From contig JAHEBM010000005.1 of assembly GCA_024642245.1 (NCBI GenBank), positions 12,271 through 76,270 on the forward strand: a stretch of 64,000 nt of DNA, written 5' to 3'. The notes beneath the pieces were generated by a model. The model was not told the origin of the DNA, did not search any database, and saw only the letters and a list, made by a program, of their open reading frames with translations. The position numbers were made by a program, and so were the translations under genes. Below, one piece after another: positions 1-8,985 of the stretch. Position 1 is the stretch's first letter; each line of letters opens with the position of its first letter. The stretch is from Haliea sp. (GTDB lineage Bacteria > Pseudomonadota > Gammaproteobacteria > Pseudomonadales > Halieaceae).

Positions 1-1631
1 TGGTAGATACCCCGGTTGCCCAGTATTTCATAGTACTGGGTATGTCGTGTCGACGGTGTGCTGGCTGTGTTGAAACTGTAGGCCATGCTGGTGCCATCCA
101 GCGGCTGCTGGGCGACACCATCAACCGTCCCCGGCGCCGGGATGCCGGTGACATCCAGAACCGTCGGCAATACGTCGATAACGTGGTGATACTGGCTGCG
201 CACCTCACCCCGCGGCGCAATGCCCTCAGGCCAGGACACGACCAGGCCGTTGCGCACACCGCCGAGGTGGGAGGCGATTTGCTTCACCCAGGGAAAGGGC
301 GTGGTGGTGGCGAAGGCCCAGCCAACGGGGAAGCCCATATAGGTATCCTTGCCGCCGAGGATGTCCAGATGCTCGGCCAGCCAGTGGGTATCGACGTGCA
401 ATTCACCCTCGTCACTGGACAGGTGGGCCAGCTCGTTCAGGGTGCCCTGTGGGCCACCTTCACCACTGCCGCCGTTGTCGCCCTCTATGAACATCACCAG
501 GGTGTTATCGGCAATACCCATGCGCTCCAGCTCCTGCATCAGGCGACCAAACTGCGCATCCTGGAAGGCCAGCGCGGCGGCGAACACCTCCATAAATCGC
601 GCGTAAACGGCCTTTTCGTCCTCACCCAGGCTGTCCCAGGCAGGTATCTCCCCGGGCCGCGCGGCCAGCCGCGTTCCTGTCGGGACGATTCCCGCCGCGA
701 TTTGCCTTGCGAGAATCCTCTCGCGCTCAACATCCCAGCCCTGATCGAACTTGCCGCGGAAACGGGCTATCCAGTCGGCGGGTGCCTGTAGTGGCGCATG
801 GGCGGTGCCGGGGGCGTAGTACATGAAAAAGGGCTTGCCGGGAGCAGCGCCCTGCTGGTTGTGCACCCAGGTAATCGCATTGTCGATCAGGTCGCGGTCG
901 AGCAGGTAGTCGTCCGGGCGACCGCGGCCATCCACCGGGGTCGTGCCATCAAACAGCGCCGGTTGCCACTGATTGGTGTCGCCCGCAACAAAGCCGTAGA
1001 AGTGCTCGAAGCCCCGCCCCGTCGGCCACTGCTCAAACGCGCCCGCCGGTGAACGATCGGCACTGGGTACATTGTGATCCTTGCCGAACATCGCCGTGTT
1101 GTAGCCATTGTCACGCAGGATGCGCGCGATAGTGGCAGCGCTGTGAGGAATACGCGAGGTGTAGCCGGGATAGGGCGAGGCGAGATCGGCGAGCATGCCC
1201 ACGCCAACGGCGTGGTGGTTGCGACCGGTTAACAAGGCCGCCCGTGTGGGCGAGCAAATACCGGTGGTGTGGAACTGGTTGTAGCGCAGGCCCTGCTCGG
1301 CAAGCTTGTCGAGGCTGGGGGTCGGCACGGGGCCGCCAAAGGTACTCGAGGCGCCAAAACCGACATCGTCGGTGAGCACCAGCAACACGTTGGGTGCTCC
1401 CTCGGGGGCTTTCAGGCGCACCGGAACATAGCGCGTGGAGTCGCTTTCCGTGGGCGTTAACTCCCCGCTGAAGCCATGGGGAACGGCCGGCAGCGACGTT
1501 CTCTGCGGGGGTACAGGTGCCGCGGCAAGGCTGCCGCACTGGGTGAACACCGCCAGCACCACCGCAGCGCGGCCCAGGAGACTTCGGATCGTTAACCTGG
1601 GGCTGGCTGGTTTTGCTGCAAGTGATGACAC
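1..1631 (-). CDS. Arylsulfatase, formylglycine-dependent (C-terminus cut by window edge)
   Basis: Hydrolyses a sulfate ester in the periplasm or at the cell surface. The visible 543 residues begin with a hydrophobic export segment (about residues 18-38), then the metal-binding VLLVLTDDVGFG strand (Asp88-Asp89) and the sulfatase signature GICSPTRAALLTGR, whose Cys126 would be converted to formylglycine. FGKDH and IEGDNGG motifs follow, as in AtsA-type arylsulfatases. The start is a GTG at 1631, preceded by an AAAGAGGA ribosome binding site; I see no in-frame ATG near it. The gene runs off the left edge, so the C-terminal subdomain is missing here. It is divergent from the LysR gene that begins 139 bp away, the classic arrangement for LysR control. 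The substrate cannot be deduced. Confidence 0.9.
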   Translation of the reverse strand, partial: MSSLAAKPASPRLTIRSLLGRAAVVLAVFTQCGSLAAAPVPPQRTSLPAVPHGFSGELTPTESDSTRYVPVRLKAPEGAPNVLLVLTDDVGFGASSTFGGPVPTPSLDKLAEQGLRYNQFHTTGICSPTRAALLTGRNHHAVGVGMLADLASPYPGYTSRIPHSAATIARILRDNGYNTAMFGKDHNVPSADRSPAGAFEQWPTGRGFEHFYGFVAGDTNQWQPALFDGTTPVDGRGRPDDYLLDRDLIDNAITWVHNQQGAAPGKPFFMYYAPGTAHAPLQAPADWIARFRGKFDQGWDVERERILARQIAAGIVPTGTRLAARPGEIPAWDSLGEDEKAVYARFMEVFAAALAFQDAQFGRLMQELERMGIADNTLVMFIEGDNGGSGEGGPQGTLNELAHLSSDEGELHVDTHWLAEHLDILGGKDTYMGFPVGWAFATTTPFPWVKQIASHLGGVRNGLVVSWPEGIAPRGEVRSQYHHVIDVLPTVLDVTGIPAPGTVDGVAQQPLDGTSMAYSFNTASTPSTRHTQYYEILGNRGIY

Positions 1632-1698
1632 GGGGCTGTCCTCTTTAGCGTGATGACAAGGCGATAGCGCGACAGCGGCTACTATGCGCTCTTTTATC

Positions 1699-1712
1699 CA
1701 TAATCTATAATG
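1699..1712. promoter_or_regulatory. Imperfect AT-rich palindrome, possible LysR binding site
   Basis: CATAATCTATAATG reads as an imperfect dyad (10 of 14 positions symmetric) in the 139-bp divergent region between the sulfatase and the LysR gene. It contains a TATAAT that could act as a -10 box towards the LysR gene. Position and composition fit a LysR target, but the support is weak. Confidence 0.25.
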
Positions 1713-1770
1713 CCGTTAAAATCATTCTTCCATGCTTTATAGACATATAACGAGCGATGAGAACCAGGGT

Positions 1771-2646
1771 ATGAAGTACGATCTTCGTAAAATGCTGCAG
1801 TTGGTGGCTGTCGCCCGGGCGGGCAGTTTTTCCAGGGCCGCCACTCAGCTGCATATTACACAGCCCGCCCTGAGCCGAAACGTGGCCGCCATAGAGCGGG
1901 AACTGGGAGTAAAGGTCTTTGATCGCGGCCGCGGTGGCGCTTCGGTGACCACGGTGGGCAGTCTGGTGGTCGCGGAGATCGAGACCCTGCTGGAATATGC
2001 CAACCGCCTCGATCACAACCTCAAACACTTTGGCTCGGGTGATGCCGGCAACATCACCTTTGGCCTTGGGCCAATGGTGGGAAGCCTGCTGTTAAGCGAT
2101 ATGGCCATCGATTTTCTCGAAAAGCGCCCCGGCCTGCACCTGCGCCCCGTGATAATGTCAGCGCCAGAGTTGCTGCGTGAGCTGTTGAATCATCACATCG
2201 AATTATTTGTCTGCGGCCGCGAGCAACTGCCAGAGGGCGAGCAGATAGCGATTGAAGCGATCGCGAGCATTCCCATCGCCAGGATTGTGCGCGGTGATCA
2301 CCCGCTGGCAACCCGGCCTTCAGTGTCCGCGGACCAGGTCCTTGCCTATCCCGTGTTGTCCGGCGTCGAGCTGCCTCCGGCTTTGTCCGCCGGTGGTGAA
2401 GTGATTTGCGACAACTACCATATCCTGCGTGACACGGTGCAGCGTTGCGATGGTGTGTGGCTAACGACACCGCGAATGGTCCAGGCTGAACTTGCCGCAG
2501 GCACACTGGTAGTCCTGGACATGGCGGGTGATGAATCGGTCACGGCGACAGAGATTTGCCTGGTGCATCGCCAGGGGTATTCCCTGTCGCCTGCGGCGCA
2601 GCATGTGCGGCATTTCGTGCGCCAGTTCCTGCTTGCACCGGGTTAA
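1771..2646 (+). CDS. LysR family transcriptional regulator
   Basis: DNA-binding activator or repressor of 291 aa. The N-terminal winged helix-turn-helix is unmistakable: MLQLVAVARAGSFSRAA, then HITQPALSRNVAAIERELG and VFDRG. A LysR substrate-binding domain follows (about residues 90-290) with GNITFGLGPMVGS at its start. I chose the ATG at 1771 because the HTH lies right behind it, as is usual in the family; an in-frame ATG at 1732 would add 13 unlikely residues. It is divergent from the sulfatase and probably controls it. The ligand is unknown. Confidence 0.93.
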   Translation: MKYDLRKMLQLVAVARAGSFSRAATQLHITQPALSRNVAAIERELGVKVFDRGRGGASVTTVGSLVVAEIETLLEYANRLDHNLKHFGSGDAGNITFGLGPMVGSLLLSDMAIDFLEKRPGLHLRPVIMSAPELLRELLNHHIELFVCGREQLPEGEQIAIEAIASIPIARIVRGDHPLATRPSVSADQVLAYPVLSGVELPPALSAGGEVICDNYHILRDTVQRCDGVWLTTPRMVQAELAAGTLVVLDMAGDESVTATEICLVHRQGYSLSPAAQHVRHFVRQFLLAPG

Positions 2647-2695
2647 CCCGGCCATGGTCTCGCGATATCCACCAACAGGGAAACTTACTCCAGGA

Positions 2696-2709
2696 CTGAT
2701 GTAGATCAA
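2696..2709. promoter_or_regulatory. FNR/ANR/CRP-like box
   Basis: CTGATGTAGATCAA differs from the FNR/ANR consensus TTGAT-N4-ATCAA at one position only. It lies between the LysR stop and the flavoprotein start (about 90 bp upstream of 2796), where an activator could bind. Oxygen-dependent control of the flavoprotein gene is inference. Confidence 0.4.
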
Positions 2710-2795
2710 TTCGCCAGGAGGTTAAATTGCCTCCGTGCGATTAAGCTGACAATAAAACCAGGCCAGGACGGGTTCATGGTTATTGTGAGCGTGAC

Positions 2796-4850
2796 ATGAT
2801 CGGCGCCGCACACTCTCCTGTGCAGTTGCAGGACGGCGCAACAGTGGCGATTGTCGGCGGCGGTCCGGCCGGGGCCTTTTCGGCCCTGCACCTGCTGAAT
2901 GAGGCCCGCAGGCGTGGGCGCTCTTTCCGCGTGGTCGTTTTCGAACAGAAATGCCGCCCTGGCACAAAGGCCGCGGACACTCCGGCCGATAGCTACACAG
3001 GCTGCCCCCAGTGTGCCGGGGGTATTTCCCCACGCCTGCACCAGGCCATCGATGCACTGGGTATTGCCCTGCCCCCGGGGGTTATCCAGTCCCATATCGC
3101 AATGATCTCGGTACAGGGTAACTGGAAGAGTATCTACCTGCCGGTACCGAGTGACCGCCCCGTTTCCTCGGTATACCGGGGCACCCTGCCTCTGGGGCAG
3201 CATCCCCACAGCGAGTGCTTCGATGCCATGTTGCTCGGCACTGCCGCGGCTGCGGGTACCGAAGTCATTGGCAGCAGGGTTTTTCGCATGGACTACGACG
3301 CGGAAGGCAGGGTGGACCTCAAATACATGGCCGATGACATCGAAACCCTGCTCAAGGCCGATTTTGTAATTTGCGCCGGTGGCGTCAATGAGAAGACCGA
3401 TAAGGTCGACGCCATGCCCAGCACACTGGAACTTTTCCGGCGGCTGCAACCTGCCTATATTCCACCGCGTTTGCGCAAGGCCGTGATTTTCGAACTCGCG
3501 ACCGAGATGAGTACGGGAATGGCGCTCGACGGTGAATTGCATTATATCGAGAGCAGCTCGGGCAAACTGCGCCTGGATATGTGTTCCGTTCTCTCCAAGC
3601 GGGACCACATTACCGTCACCCTGATCGGCAGGAGTATCGATGAATCTGAAAGTCATCAGCAGAACCTGAATATAATCAAGGACTTCCTCGCCCTGCCACA
3701 GACCGCTCGGGTATTACCGGCGCAAATAAGTCCCACGGTGCGCTGTATCTGCAACCCCAACCTGGTCGTTGGAACTGCAAAAGCGCCAATCGGTTCGCGT
3801 ATCGCGGCTGTAGGGGATATGGCGACCTCCCGTCAGTACAAGGACGGCATACTGGCGGCACACAGCATGGCGGCGAGTGTGGTCAAAACCATTATCGAAC
3901 GGGGCGTGGACAGCCAGAGCCTGGCTGCGGGTTACGGCCGGACCATCGCGGGCTTCCAAAAGGACAATCGCTACGCCGCGGTAATATTTACCCTCTATCG
4001 CTGGTTTTTTGTCAGCCCATTTCTTAGCCGGATCATCTACCAGGCGTTTACAAGCGAGAAGAAAGCAAAGACCGAGACTCAACGGGAATTCAAAAAAATA
4101 TTCTGGGATATTTCCAGCGGTGACGGCAACTACGAGCATATCGCCCGGTCGATGCTTCGTCCGTCAACTATCTGGTTGATTATCAGGGGTGGCGTCTACC
4201 CCACAATACGCAACGGGCTCACCGAGCACCTCTTCGGCATCGACTGGAAAGATATCCCCAGGGTTATGACCGGCGTCTCCAGGGACGACCTGGAGACCCG
4301 GCGCAGCAAGTTCTTGCCGGAATACAGTTGGCCATGCCCCCGAAAGCCGGTCCCGGAGTTCGAGTGCATGTACTCGGTGCGGCTGCGCTGCAGCGTGAAA
4401 AGTGCGCGCGCCCTGTTGGCGGAGTTTGGCGAAAAAAGTCGACCCTACCTGAATCCCCGATGGGTAAGCATTCTCAGAACCCGGGGAAACCCACTGCAGG
4501 AAGGCAATGTCATCCAGTACCGGATACTCTTCGGCCTGATCTCCTTTTCGATCGAGCAGCAGGCTTCTCCACGCGAGAATCTCATCATCTACCGGGTTAA
4601 GGATGGATTTGCCCAGGACGGACTGTTCTGTTTTGAAGTGGAGCCATTGCCGGCGGATTATTGTCTGCTGAGCGTTTACCTGGTGTTTGACTATGCGAAG
4701 GGAGGTGGCTTCTTCAACCGATTTTTCTGGGCTTCGTTCCGGCATCTGGTCCCGGATTATTTTCACGATGTCCTTTGGAATCATGCCCTTTGTGAGTTCA
4801 AAAAAGTAGTCGAGACACGGGAGGCGATTTCCTGGCAGGTAAATATTTAG
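2796..4850 (+). CDS. FAD-dependent geranylgeranyl-reductase-like oxidoreductase with extra C-terminal domain
   Basis: 684 aa. The N-terminus has a dinucleotide-binding motif (VAIVGGGPAGAFSALHLL, residues 18-35) and then a Cys-rich GCPQCAGGIS motif (Cys70, Cys73) of the sort seen in geranylgeranyl reductase-family flavoproteins, where a Cys lies near the flavin. A second FAD motif, AAVGDMATSRQYKDGI, comes at about residues 335-350. Residues about 500-680 form a separate domain with the look of an SRPBCC/DUF1990-type lipid-binding fold (inference). Substrates are probably isoprenoid or lipid double bonds, unproven. The ATG at 2796 follows a weak GAGCGTGAC site. The gene stands alone; the neighbour on the right is convergent. 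At nearly 700 aa it is much longer than the usual family length of about 400. Confidence 0.7.
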   Translation: MIGAAHSPVQLQDGATVAIVGGGPAGAFSALHLLNEARRRGRSFRVVVFEQKCRPGTKAADTPADSYTGCPQCAGGISPRLHQAIDALGIALPPGVIQSHIAMISVQGNWKSIYLPVPSDRPVSSVYRGTLPLGQHPHSECFDAMLLGTAAAAGTEVIGSRVFRMDYDAEGRVDLKYMADDIETLLKADFVICAGGVNEKTDKVDAMPSTLELFRRLQPAYIPPRLRKAVIFELATEMSTGMALDGELHYIESSSGKLRLDMCSVLSKRDHITVTLIGRSIDESESHQQNLNIIKDFLALPQTARVLPAQISPTVRCICNPNLVVGTAKAPIGSRIAAVGDMATSRQYKDGILAAHSMAASVVKTIIERGVDSQSLAAGYGRTIAGFQKDNRYAAVIFTLYRWFFVSPFLSRIIYQAFTSEKKAKTETQREFKKIFWDISSGDGNYEHIARSMLRPSTIWLIIRGGVYPTIRNGLTEHLFGIDWKDIPRVMTGVSRDDLETRRSKFLPEYSWPCPRKPVPEFECMYSVRLRCSVKSARALLAEFGEKSRPYLNPRWVSILRTRGNPLQEGNVIQYRILFGLISFSIEQQASPRENLIIYRVKDGFAQDGLFCFEVEPLPADYCLLSVYLVFDYAKGGGFFNRFFWASFRHLVPDYFHDVLWNHALCEFKKVVETREAISWQVNI

Positions 4851-4921
4851 GGTGCCCCTGGTCAATTCGGTAATGGCCCGGCGAGAGACCGGTTGTCTCG
4901 AAATCGAGAACTACTACTGCA

Positions 4922-6250
4922 TCAGCTGCAGGCATTATCTATTGGCTGCCGCTTGCTTGTGCAAAATCCCGACCGGACCTGTAGGGGTATCGTCGGTGGC
5001 GCATTGTTCAGGCTTTCGATAGCAAAGCCCGCGGCCGCCTTGTACCCGGCCATGAACTCTTCGATATCCGCCCGGGGAATCACGGTGTCGATATCGTCAA
5101 ATATACCACCGCACTTTTCCTCGACGAGATTGAGTATACCGAACGGTCCCGCGCCGCGATTGCGCAAAACGAGCGCGGATATTTCTGCGCAGAGTCGTGC
5201 GTTATAGGCGCTGAGAGCGCGCTGGTTGATCCCGTGCTCCGCAATCGCCGCCCCCAGGACCCTGGCATCCACGATGGCCTGACTGGCGCCGTTCGATCCC
5301 ACGGGATAAATAACGTGAGCAGCATCGCCCATAAGCACGACATTCCCATCCTGCCAGGAAGGAACAGGATCCCTATCGATCATGGGATATTCATATACAG
5401 CTTCGGCGCCGCGAATCATGGCAGGGACGTCGAGCCAGTCGTAGTTCCAGTTGTCAAAATGATGGATGAACTCTTCGATATCGACCTTTCGATTCCAGTC
5501 GCCACTGCGCCAGCCCTCGGTGTTATCGACGGTGACTTCTGCAATCCAGTTGATTGTTGCAAGTCCGGTTTCGGAATCGACGGGGGTGACAGGATAGAAA
5601 ACAAGGCGCTGGTCAAAGGTTCCCAGGCCGACAAACGATGCTCCGGTTCGAATCGGCGCACACCGGGCGGTACCACGCCACATGATAGCCCCGCCCCATT
5701 GAATAGGCGGCTGGTCGGGGTACATTTGTGCCCGGGTCGCAGAGTGCAACCCGTCTGCTGCAATCAGCAGCGATCCTTCGAATTCGATGGACTGGCCGCT
5801 GGCATTGTCAACCAGAGCAATGACCCCGCTGCCGCACGCTTTATTGCGGTAGCCGGTAACACGGTGCCCCAGCAACAGTGAATCGGCCCCGAGCCGCTCC
5901 AACAATGTCTTGTAAAGCAGCATCTGTAACTTGCCCCGGTGGACAGCATACTGGGGCCATTTATAACCGGCATCCAGCCCCCTGGGCTCCGAGTAAACAT
6001 CCTTGCCATTGCGGCCGACCAGCGCCCACTCCCTGGCCTGTAAACCAACTTTATCCAGCGCCCCGGCACCCAGGCCCAGGTCATAGAGTTCTCGAACGGC
6101 ATTCGGCTGTATATTGATGCCCACGCCGAGGGGCTTGAGCTGGGAAACGGTTTCAAATACCAGGCAGGGAACGCCAATCTGGTGCAGGGTGAGCGCCGCC
6201 GACAGTCCCCCGATACCACCGCCTGCAATCAAAACCGGAGCAGTTTCCAT
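4922..6250 (-). CDS. PhzS-like flavin-dependent monooxygenase
   Basis: 442 aa group A flavoprotein hydroxylase. It shows PVLIAGGGIGGLSAALTLHQ at the N-terminus, LGVGINIQPNAV, the LIAADGLHSATR (DG) motif and the ribose-binding GDAAHVIYPVGSNGASQAI. The order and spacing match PhzS (5-methylphenazine-1-carboxylate monooxygenase) and related aromatic-ring hydroxylases. The ATG at 6250 is preferred because AGGAAGTAAGA precedes it; an upstream in-frame ATG at 6274 lacks such a site. There are no phenazine biosynthesis genes nearby, so a role in aromatic catabolism is more likely than pigment synthesis (inference). Convergent with the flavoprotein to its left. Confidence 0.85.
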   Translation of the reverse strand: METAPVLIAGGGIGGLSAALTLHQIGVPCLVFETVSQLKPLGVGINIQPNAVRELYDLGLGAGALDKVGLQAREWALVGRNGKDVYSEPRGLDAGYKWPQYAVHRGKLQMLLYKTLLERLGADSLLLGHRVTGYRNKACGSGVIALVDNASGQSIEFEGSLLIAADGLHSATRAQMYPDQPPIQWGGAIMWRGTARCAPIRTGASFVGLGTFDQRLVFYPVTPVDSETGLATINWIAEVTVDNTEGWRSGDWNRKVDIEEFIHHFDNWNYDWLDVPAMIRGAEAVYEYPMIDRDPVPSWQDGNVVLMGDAAHVIYPVGSNGASQAIVDARVLGAAIAEHGINQRALSAYNARLCAEISALVLRNRGAGPFGILNLVEEKCGGIFDDIDTVIPRADIEEFMAGYKAAAGFAIESLNNAPPTIPLQVRSGFCTSKRQPIDNACS

Positions 6251-6669
6251 TCTTACTTCCTGATGTTGATTCATCGCGTTGGAATTTACGCGGCTATTCT
6301 AGCACCGCTGGGCAGCATGGCCCGCACGATCGACTTCCCTGGTTGAGCGATACGGTCTCGATCAACTCTACATACCCGGTTCCTGTAGACCCCAACGCAA
6401 AGTCGCTGATCCGTTTCGACGGCCTGGGCCTGCCGCATCAAAAGGACTTGCAATCATGCCTTGTATATGGTAAACAAATCGCAATCGCTGATCGGGTGGT
6501 CTGCTTCAGGCTGCTTGTTTGTGTACCGGATTTCCCAGGTTTCCAACCCCCCCTCATCGAAACGAGCCAGCGCGCCTCGAGGTTGATTTGCCGGTACGTT
6601 CACGCCTTAACGCTGTCAGAGCTTTTTCAAAGTTTTTTCGTTTCGCACAAGAGCGACGAGGGGGTTTGG
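6251..6669. other. 419-bp intergenic region, no gene recognised
   Basis: Divergent spacer between the PhzS-like gene and the vWA lipoprotein. An open frame continues upstream of the lipoprotein start to 6343, but its sequence shows no family resemblance and it lacks a ribosome binding site, so I treat it as non-coding. No clear promoter or repeat found. Confidence 0.4.
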
Positions 6670-8052
6670 ATGATTGCTTATCAGCATCGCACAACCGGTC
6701 TAGCAACAATAACAGGCAAATCCAGTCTACTTTCTACCGCTTGCGGATATTGTCTGCCGGTATTGCTGATGGTGCTGTCTGCCTGTGGTGGCGGTGGCAG
6801 TGGCAGTGGCAGTGGCAGCGGCGATAATGTGGGTGGCACGACGTCCGTTACCTTTGTTATTCACGATGGCGCGAGTCTACCCATAAGCGACGCGACCATC
6901 ACCCTGGGGGCAGGCAAGAAGCAGCGTAGTGCAACAAGCGACGCGGACGGGTATGCAATATTTCACCGCCTACCGCCCGGAAACGAGCCGTACTCGGTAA
7001 CTGCTGCCGGATTCGGATCCCTGAATGGCGAGATGCTGCTTGAGGGGGGAAGCGCTCAGAACAGAAATGATGTGTACCTTCTCGCGACAGACGCATGGGC
7101 CACCCCCCGTGTGATCGTTTTTGGAACCCACGTAACTGATCGGGCGAGCGATGGCAGCGAGATGACATTTTCGGCCGACGTTGCAGTCATTGACAGCAAC
7201 TCGGAGGCTTTGGCATCGCTGACGAGCGCACAGTTTTCGCTGCTAAGCTATGACTGTGGCTGGGGAGGACCTCGCGATTGCGCTTCCGACGGCGATGGCA
7301 ACGACACGGGGGGAATCTCGTTTGCAGATGGCGCACCGCTGGATTTCGGCTTGTTACCGCCGCGTGATTCGCAAGCCTTTATAGCTGATATCCTTGTTGA
7401 GTTGAGCGACGCTGTGGATGACTGGGAGGCACTGCAGCCATTCTTCAAATCGGTCGGTAATAACGACGCCGTCGGTCTCGCGAGCGTGCGGCGCGAGGGC
7501 GATTCCGGCACCTACACCGTTCATGGCCCGTACACCAGTGACGGGGAGTCATATATCGACGCCATCAAAGCGCTCTCTACTCCGGCAGGAAGCTCACCCC
7601 CCATGCTCGATAGTCTGGTCAAGTCCATACAGCGGGTTGCTGCAGTCGAAAGCCCGGGTATACCGGGGGTCGAGCGCGTGGTCGTCGTGGCGTCTTCCTC
7701 TGCCAAGGGGCTGAGCGTTGCTGAATTCGAAACGGCTGCCGAGACCGCCAAAAAACTTGGCGTTCGGGTAAGCGTGGTCGGGCCCGCGAACTACGGTTTT
7801 CCGGAGATTGCAGTACGTACAGGCGGTTTTTCCGCGCAAATCGATGATCCGCGCCAGCGAGCATTTGTGTTCAGGGCAATGGGGCAATTGATCGCCGGGA
7901 CCACGCCTCGCTATCGGATGACATTCCGTATCGGTGGAGAGCCCGGTACATTCGTCTCAGGCGGCAACGCAAAGGTTATGCTGCAGGTCGTCGTGCCCGA
8001 TTCGATCCGGCACTCCGAACCCAACACGACCCTGGATGTGGCCATACCTTAA
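6670..8052 (+). CDS. Lipoprotein with von Willebrand factor A-type domain
   Basis: 460 aa. The signal peptide ends in a lipobox (MVLSAC), followed at once by a Gly/Ser linker. Next comes a carboxypeptidase-regulatory/CnaB-like beta domain (about residues 60-130: VTFVIHDGASLPISDATITL ... SDADGYAIFHRLPPG), then a vWA-like domain (about 140-410) with an ADILVELSDAV strand in place of the canonical DxSxS MIDAS strand, RVVVVASSSAKG, and a C-terminal beta tail. The changed MIDAS suggests altered or lost metal binding. The ATG at 6670 follows GAGGGGG. Probably tethered to the outer membrane; partner unknown. Confidence 0.7.
   Translation: MIAYQHRTTGLATITGKSSLLSTACGYCLPVLLMVLSACGGGGSGSGSGSGDNVGGTTSVTFVIHDGASLPISDATITLGAGKKQRSATSDADGYAIFHRLPPGNEPYSVTAAGFGSLNGEMLLEGGSAQNRNDVYLLATDAWATPRVIVFGTHVTDRASDGSEMTFSADVAVIDSNSEALASLTSAQFSLLSYDCGWGGPRDCASDGDGNDTGGISFADGAPLDFGLLPPRDSQAFIADILVELSDAVDDWEALQPFFKSVGNNDAVGLASVRREGDSGTYTVHGPYTSDGESYIDAIKALSTPAGSSPPMLDSLVKSIQRVAAVESPGIPGVERVVVVASSSAKGLSVAEFETAAETAKKLGVRVSVVGPANYGFPEIAVRTGGFSAQIDDPRQRAFVFRAMGQLIAGTTPRYRMTFRIGGEPGTFVSGGNAKVMLQVVVPDSIRHSEPNTTLDVAIP
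6796..6819 (+). repeat. Hexanucleotide tandem repeat (GGCAGT x3 + GGCAGC)
   Basis: Four in-frame hexamers encode the Gly-Ser linker just after the lipidated Cys of the vWA lipoprotein. Slippage would change linker length by two residues without a frameshift. Confidence 0.85.
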
Positions 8053-8114
8053 CGACGTGCTGCCCACAGAGTGTCGCGACGTCAGGGCGAATAGGGCGTC
8101 CTGCCAAGGCTATT

Positions 8115-8963
8115 TCAGGCGATCGCCTCGTGGCCTTTCAGCGTCGTTCTGTGCATCACCCGGCCTGCCGCGGCACTGTAGGGGTAGGAGCGGTGCAGCA
8201 GCCCCGGATTATTGAAGATAACCAGGTCACCCTTCTGCCAGTGGTGGCGGTAAGTGAACCGGTCCTGGGTGCACCAATCGAGCAATTCCCGCAGGATGGC
8301 GCTGCCTTCTTCCCCGGGCAGGCCGACGATGCTGTCTGCGGTTGCGCCAATCAGCAGTGACGTTTTTCCTCCCCGCTGCTTCCACACCAGGGGGTGCTCG
8401 GTCAGCGGGAACACGGCATCCCAGCGTGCGTAGTCTTCGTCTGTTGGCCGCTCGTACAGTTTGCGCCCCACCGCGGCAAGACAGTGTCTTACACGCAGGT
8501 TCTCCAGCTGCTTCTTTCGCTCCGGTGGCAGTGCCTCGTAGGCGGCGAACAAATTGGCAAAACCGGTGTCGCCGCCCTCGCTGGGCGGGTTCTCGCATTT
8601 GAGCAGCGTACCTTTGCCGGGAACCTTGTAGGACGTGCCATCCATATGCCAGAAGTCGTTACCCTTGACGTATTCCAATTGGGTCTTGTCATCCTTGTCG
8701 AGCGATATCCGGTAGACACCCTTGCCGCTGGGGGCTGAGCCATCCGCAGTGACCTTGACCTCCTCTTTCTCGCCCAACTGGTTGCTCAGGGTGACAAACT
8801 GCTCGTCGTTCAGGCAAATCTGAGGGAATACCAACACGTTGTACCGGTCCAGCGCGTCCAGGAGCCGGGGAGCAACACCCTCGTGGGTGACATCGTCGGC
8901 CGCGATGTAAACATTGGCACCGATGCCTGGAGTAATGGGTTCGATTTTTATCTGCGTCATCAT
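8115..8963 (-). CDS. TauD/TfdA family Fe(II)/2-oxoglutarate dioxygenase
   Basis: 282 aa enzyme that would couple 2-oxoglutarate decarboxylation to hydroxylation of a substrate, often leading to C-S or C-O bond cleavage. The iron triad is visible: FWHMDGT (His106, Asp108) and LLHRSYPY (His257), with the 2-oxoglutarate-binding Arg in VMHRTT (Arg272). The start ATG at 8963 follows AAGGACGAAC. It is the last gene of a minus-strand operon, 22 bp after the SDR at 8986. The substrate is unknown; the operon context argues for a specific catabolic pathway and not for housekeeping taurine use. Confidence 0.88.
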   Translation of the reverse strand: MMTQIKIEPITPGIGANVYIAADDVTHEGVAPRLLDALDRYNVLVFPQICLNDEQFVTLSNQLGEKEEVKVTADGSAPSGKGVYRISLDKDDKTQLEYVKGNDFWHMDGTSYKVPGKGTLLKCENPPSEGGDTGFANLFAAYEALPPERKKQLENLRVRHCLAAVGRKLYERPTDEDYARWDAVFPLTEHPLVWKQRGGKTSLLIGATADSIVGLPGEEGSAILRELLDWCTQDRFTYRHHWQKGDLVIFNNPGLLHRSYPYSAAAGRVMHRTTLKGHEAIA

Positions 8964-8985
8964 GTTCGTCCTTTGCTTCGCCCCC

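Noticed and set aside
42-791. Plus-strand open frames across the first 1.5 kb
   Set aside because: The minus strand carries a complete sulfatase signature in one continuous frame through the window edge; the plus-strand frames are antisense artefacts.
2706-3656. Long open frame on the minus strand opposite the flavoprotein gene
   Set aside because: It mirrors the GC-rich codons of the real gene, has no family motif and no ribosome site; the plus-strand FAD motifs are decisive.
4880-4915. Hairpin GAGAC-N5-GTCTC in the convergent gap as a terminator
   Set aside because: The stem is only five pairs and no T-tract follows; not strong enough to list as a terminator.
4922-6250. Phenazine biosynthesis locus
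   Set aside because: Only a PhzS-like monooxygenase is present; no phzA-G genes lie around it.
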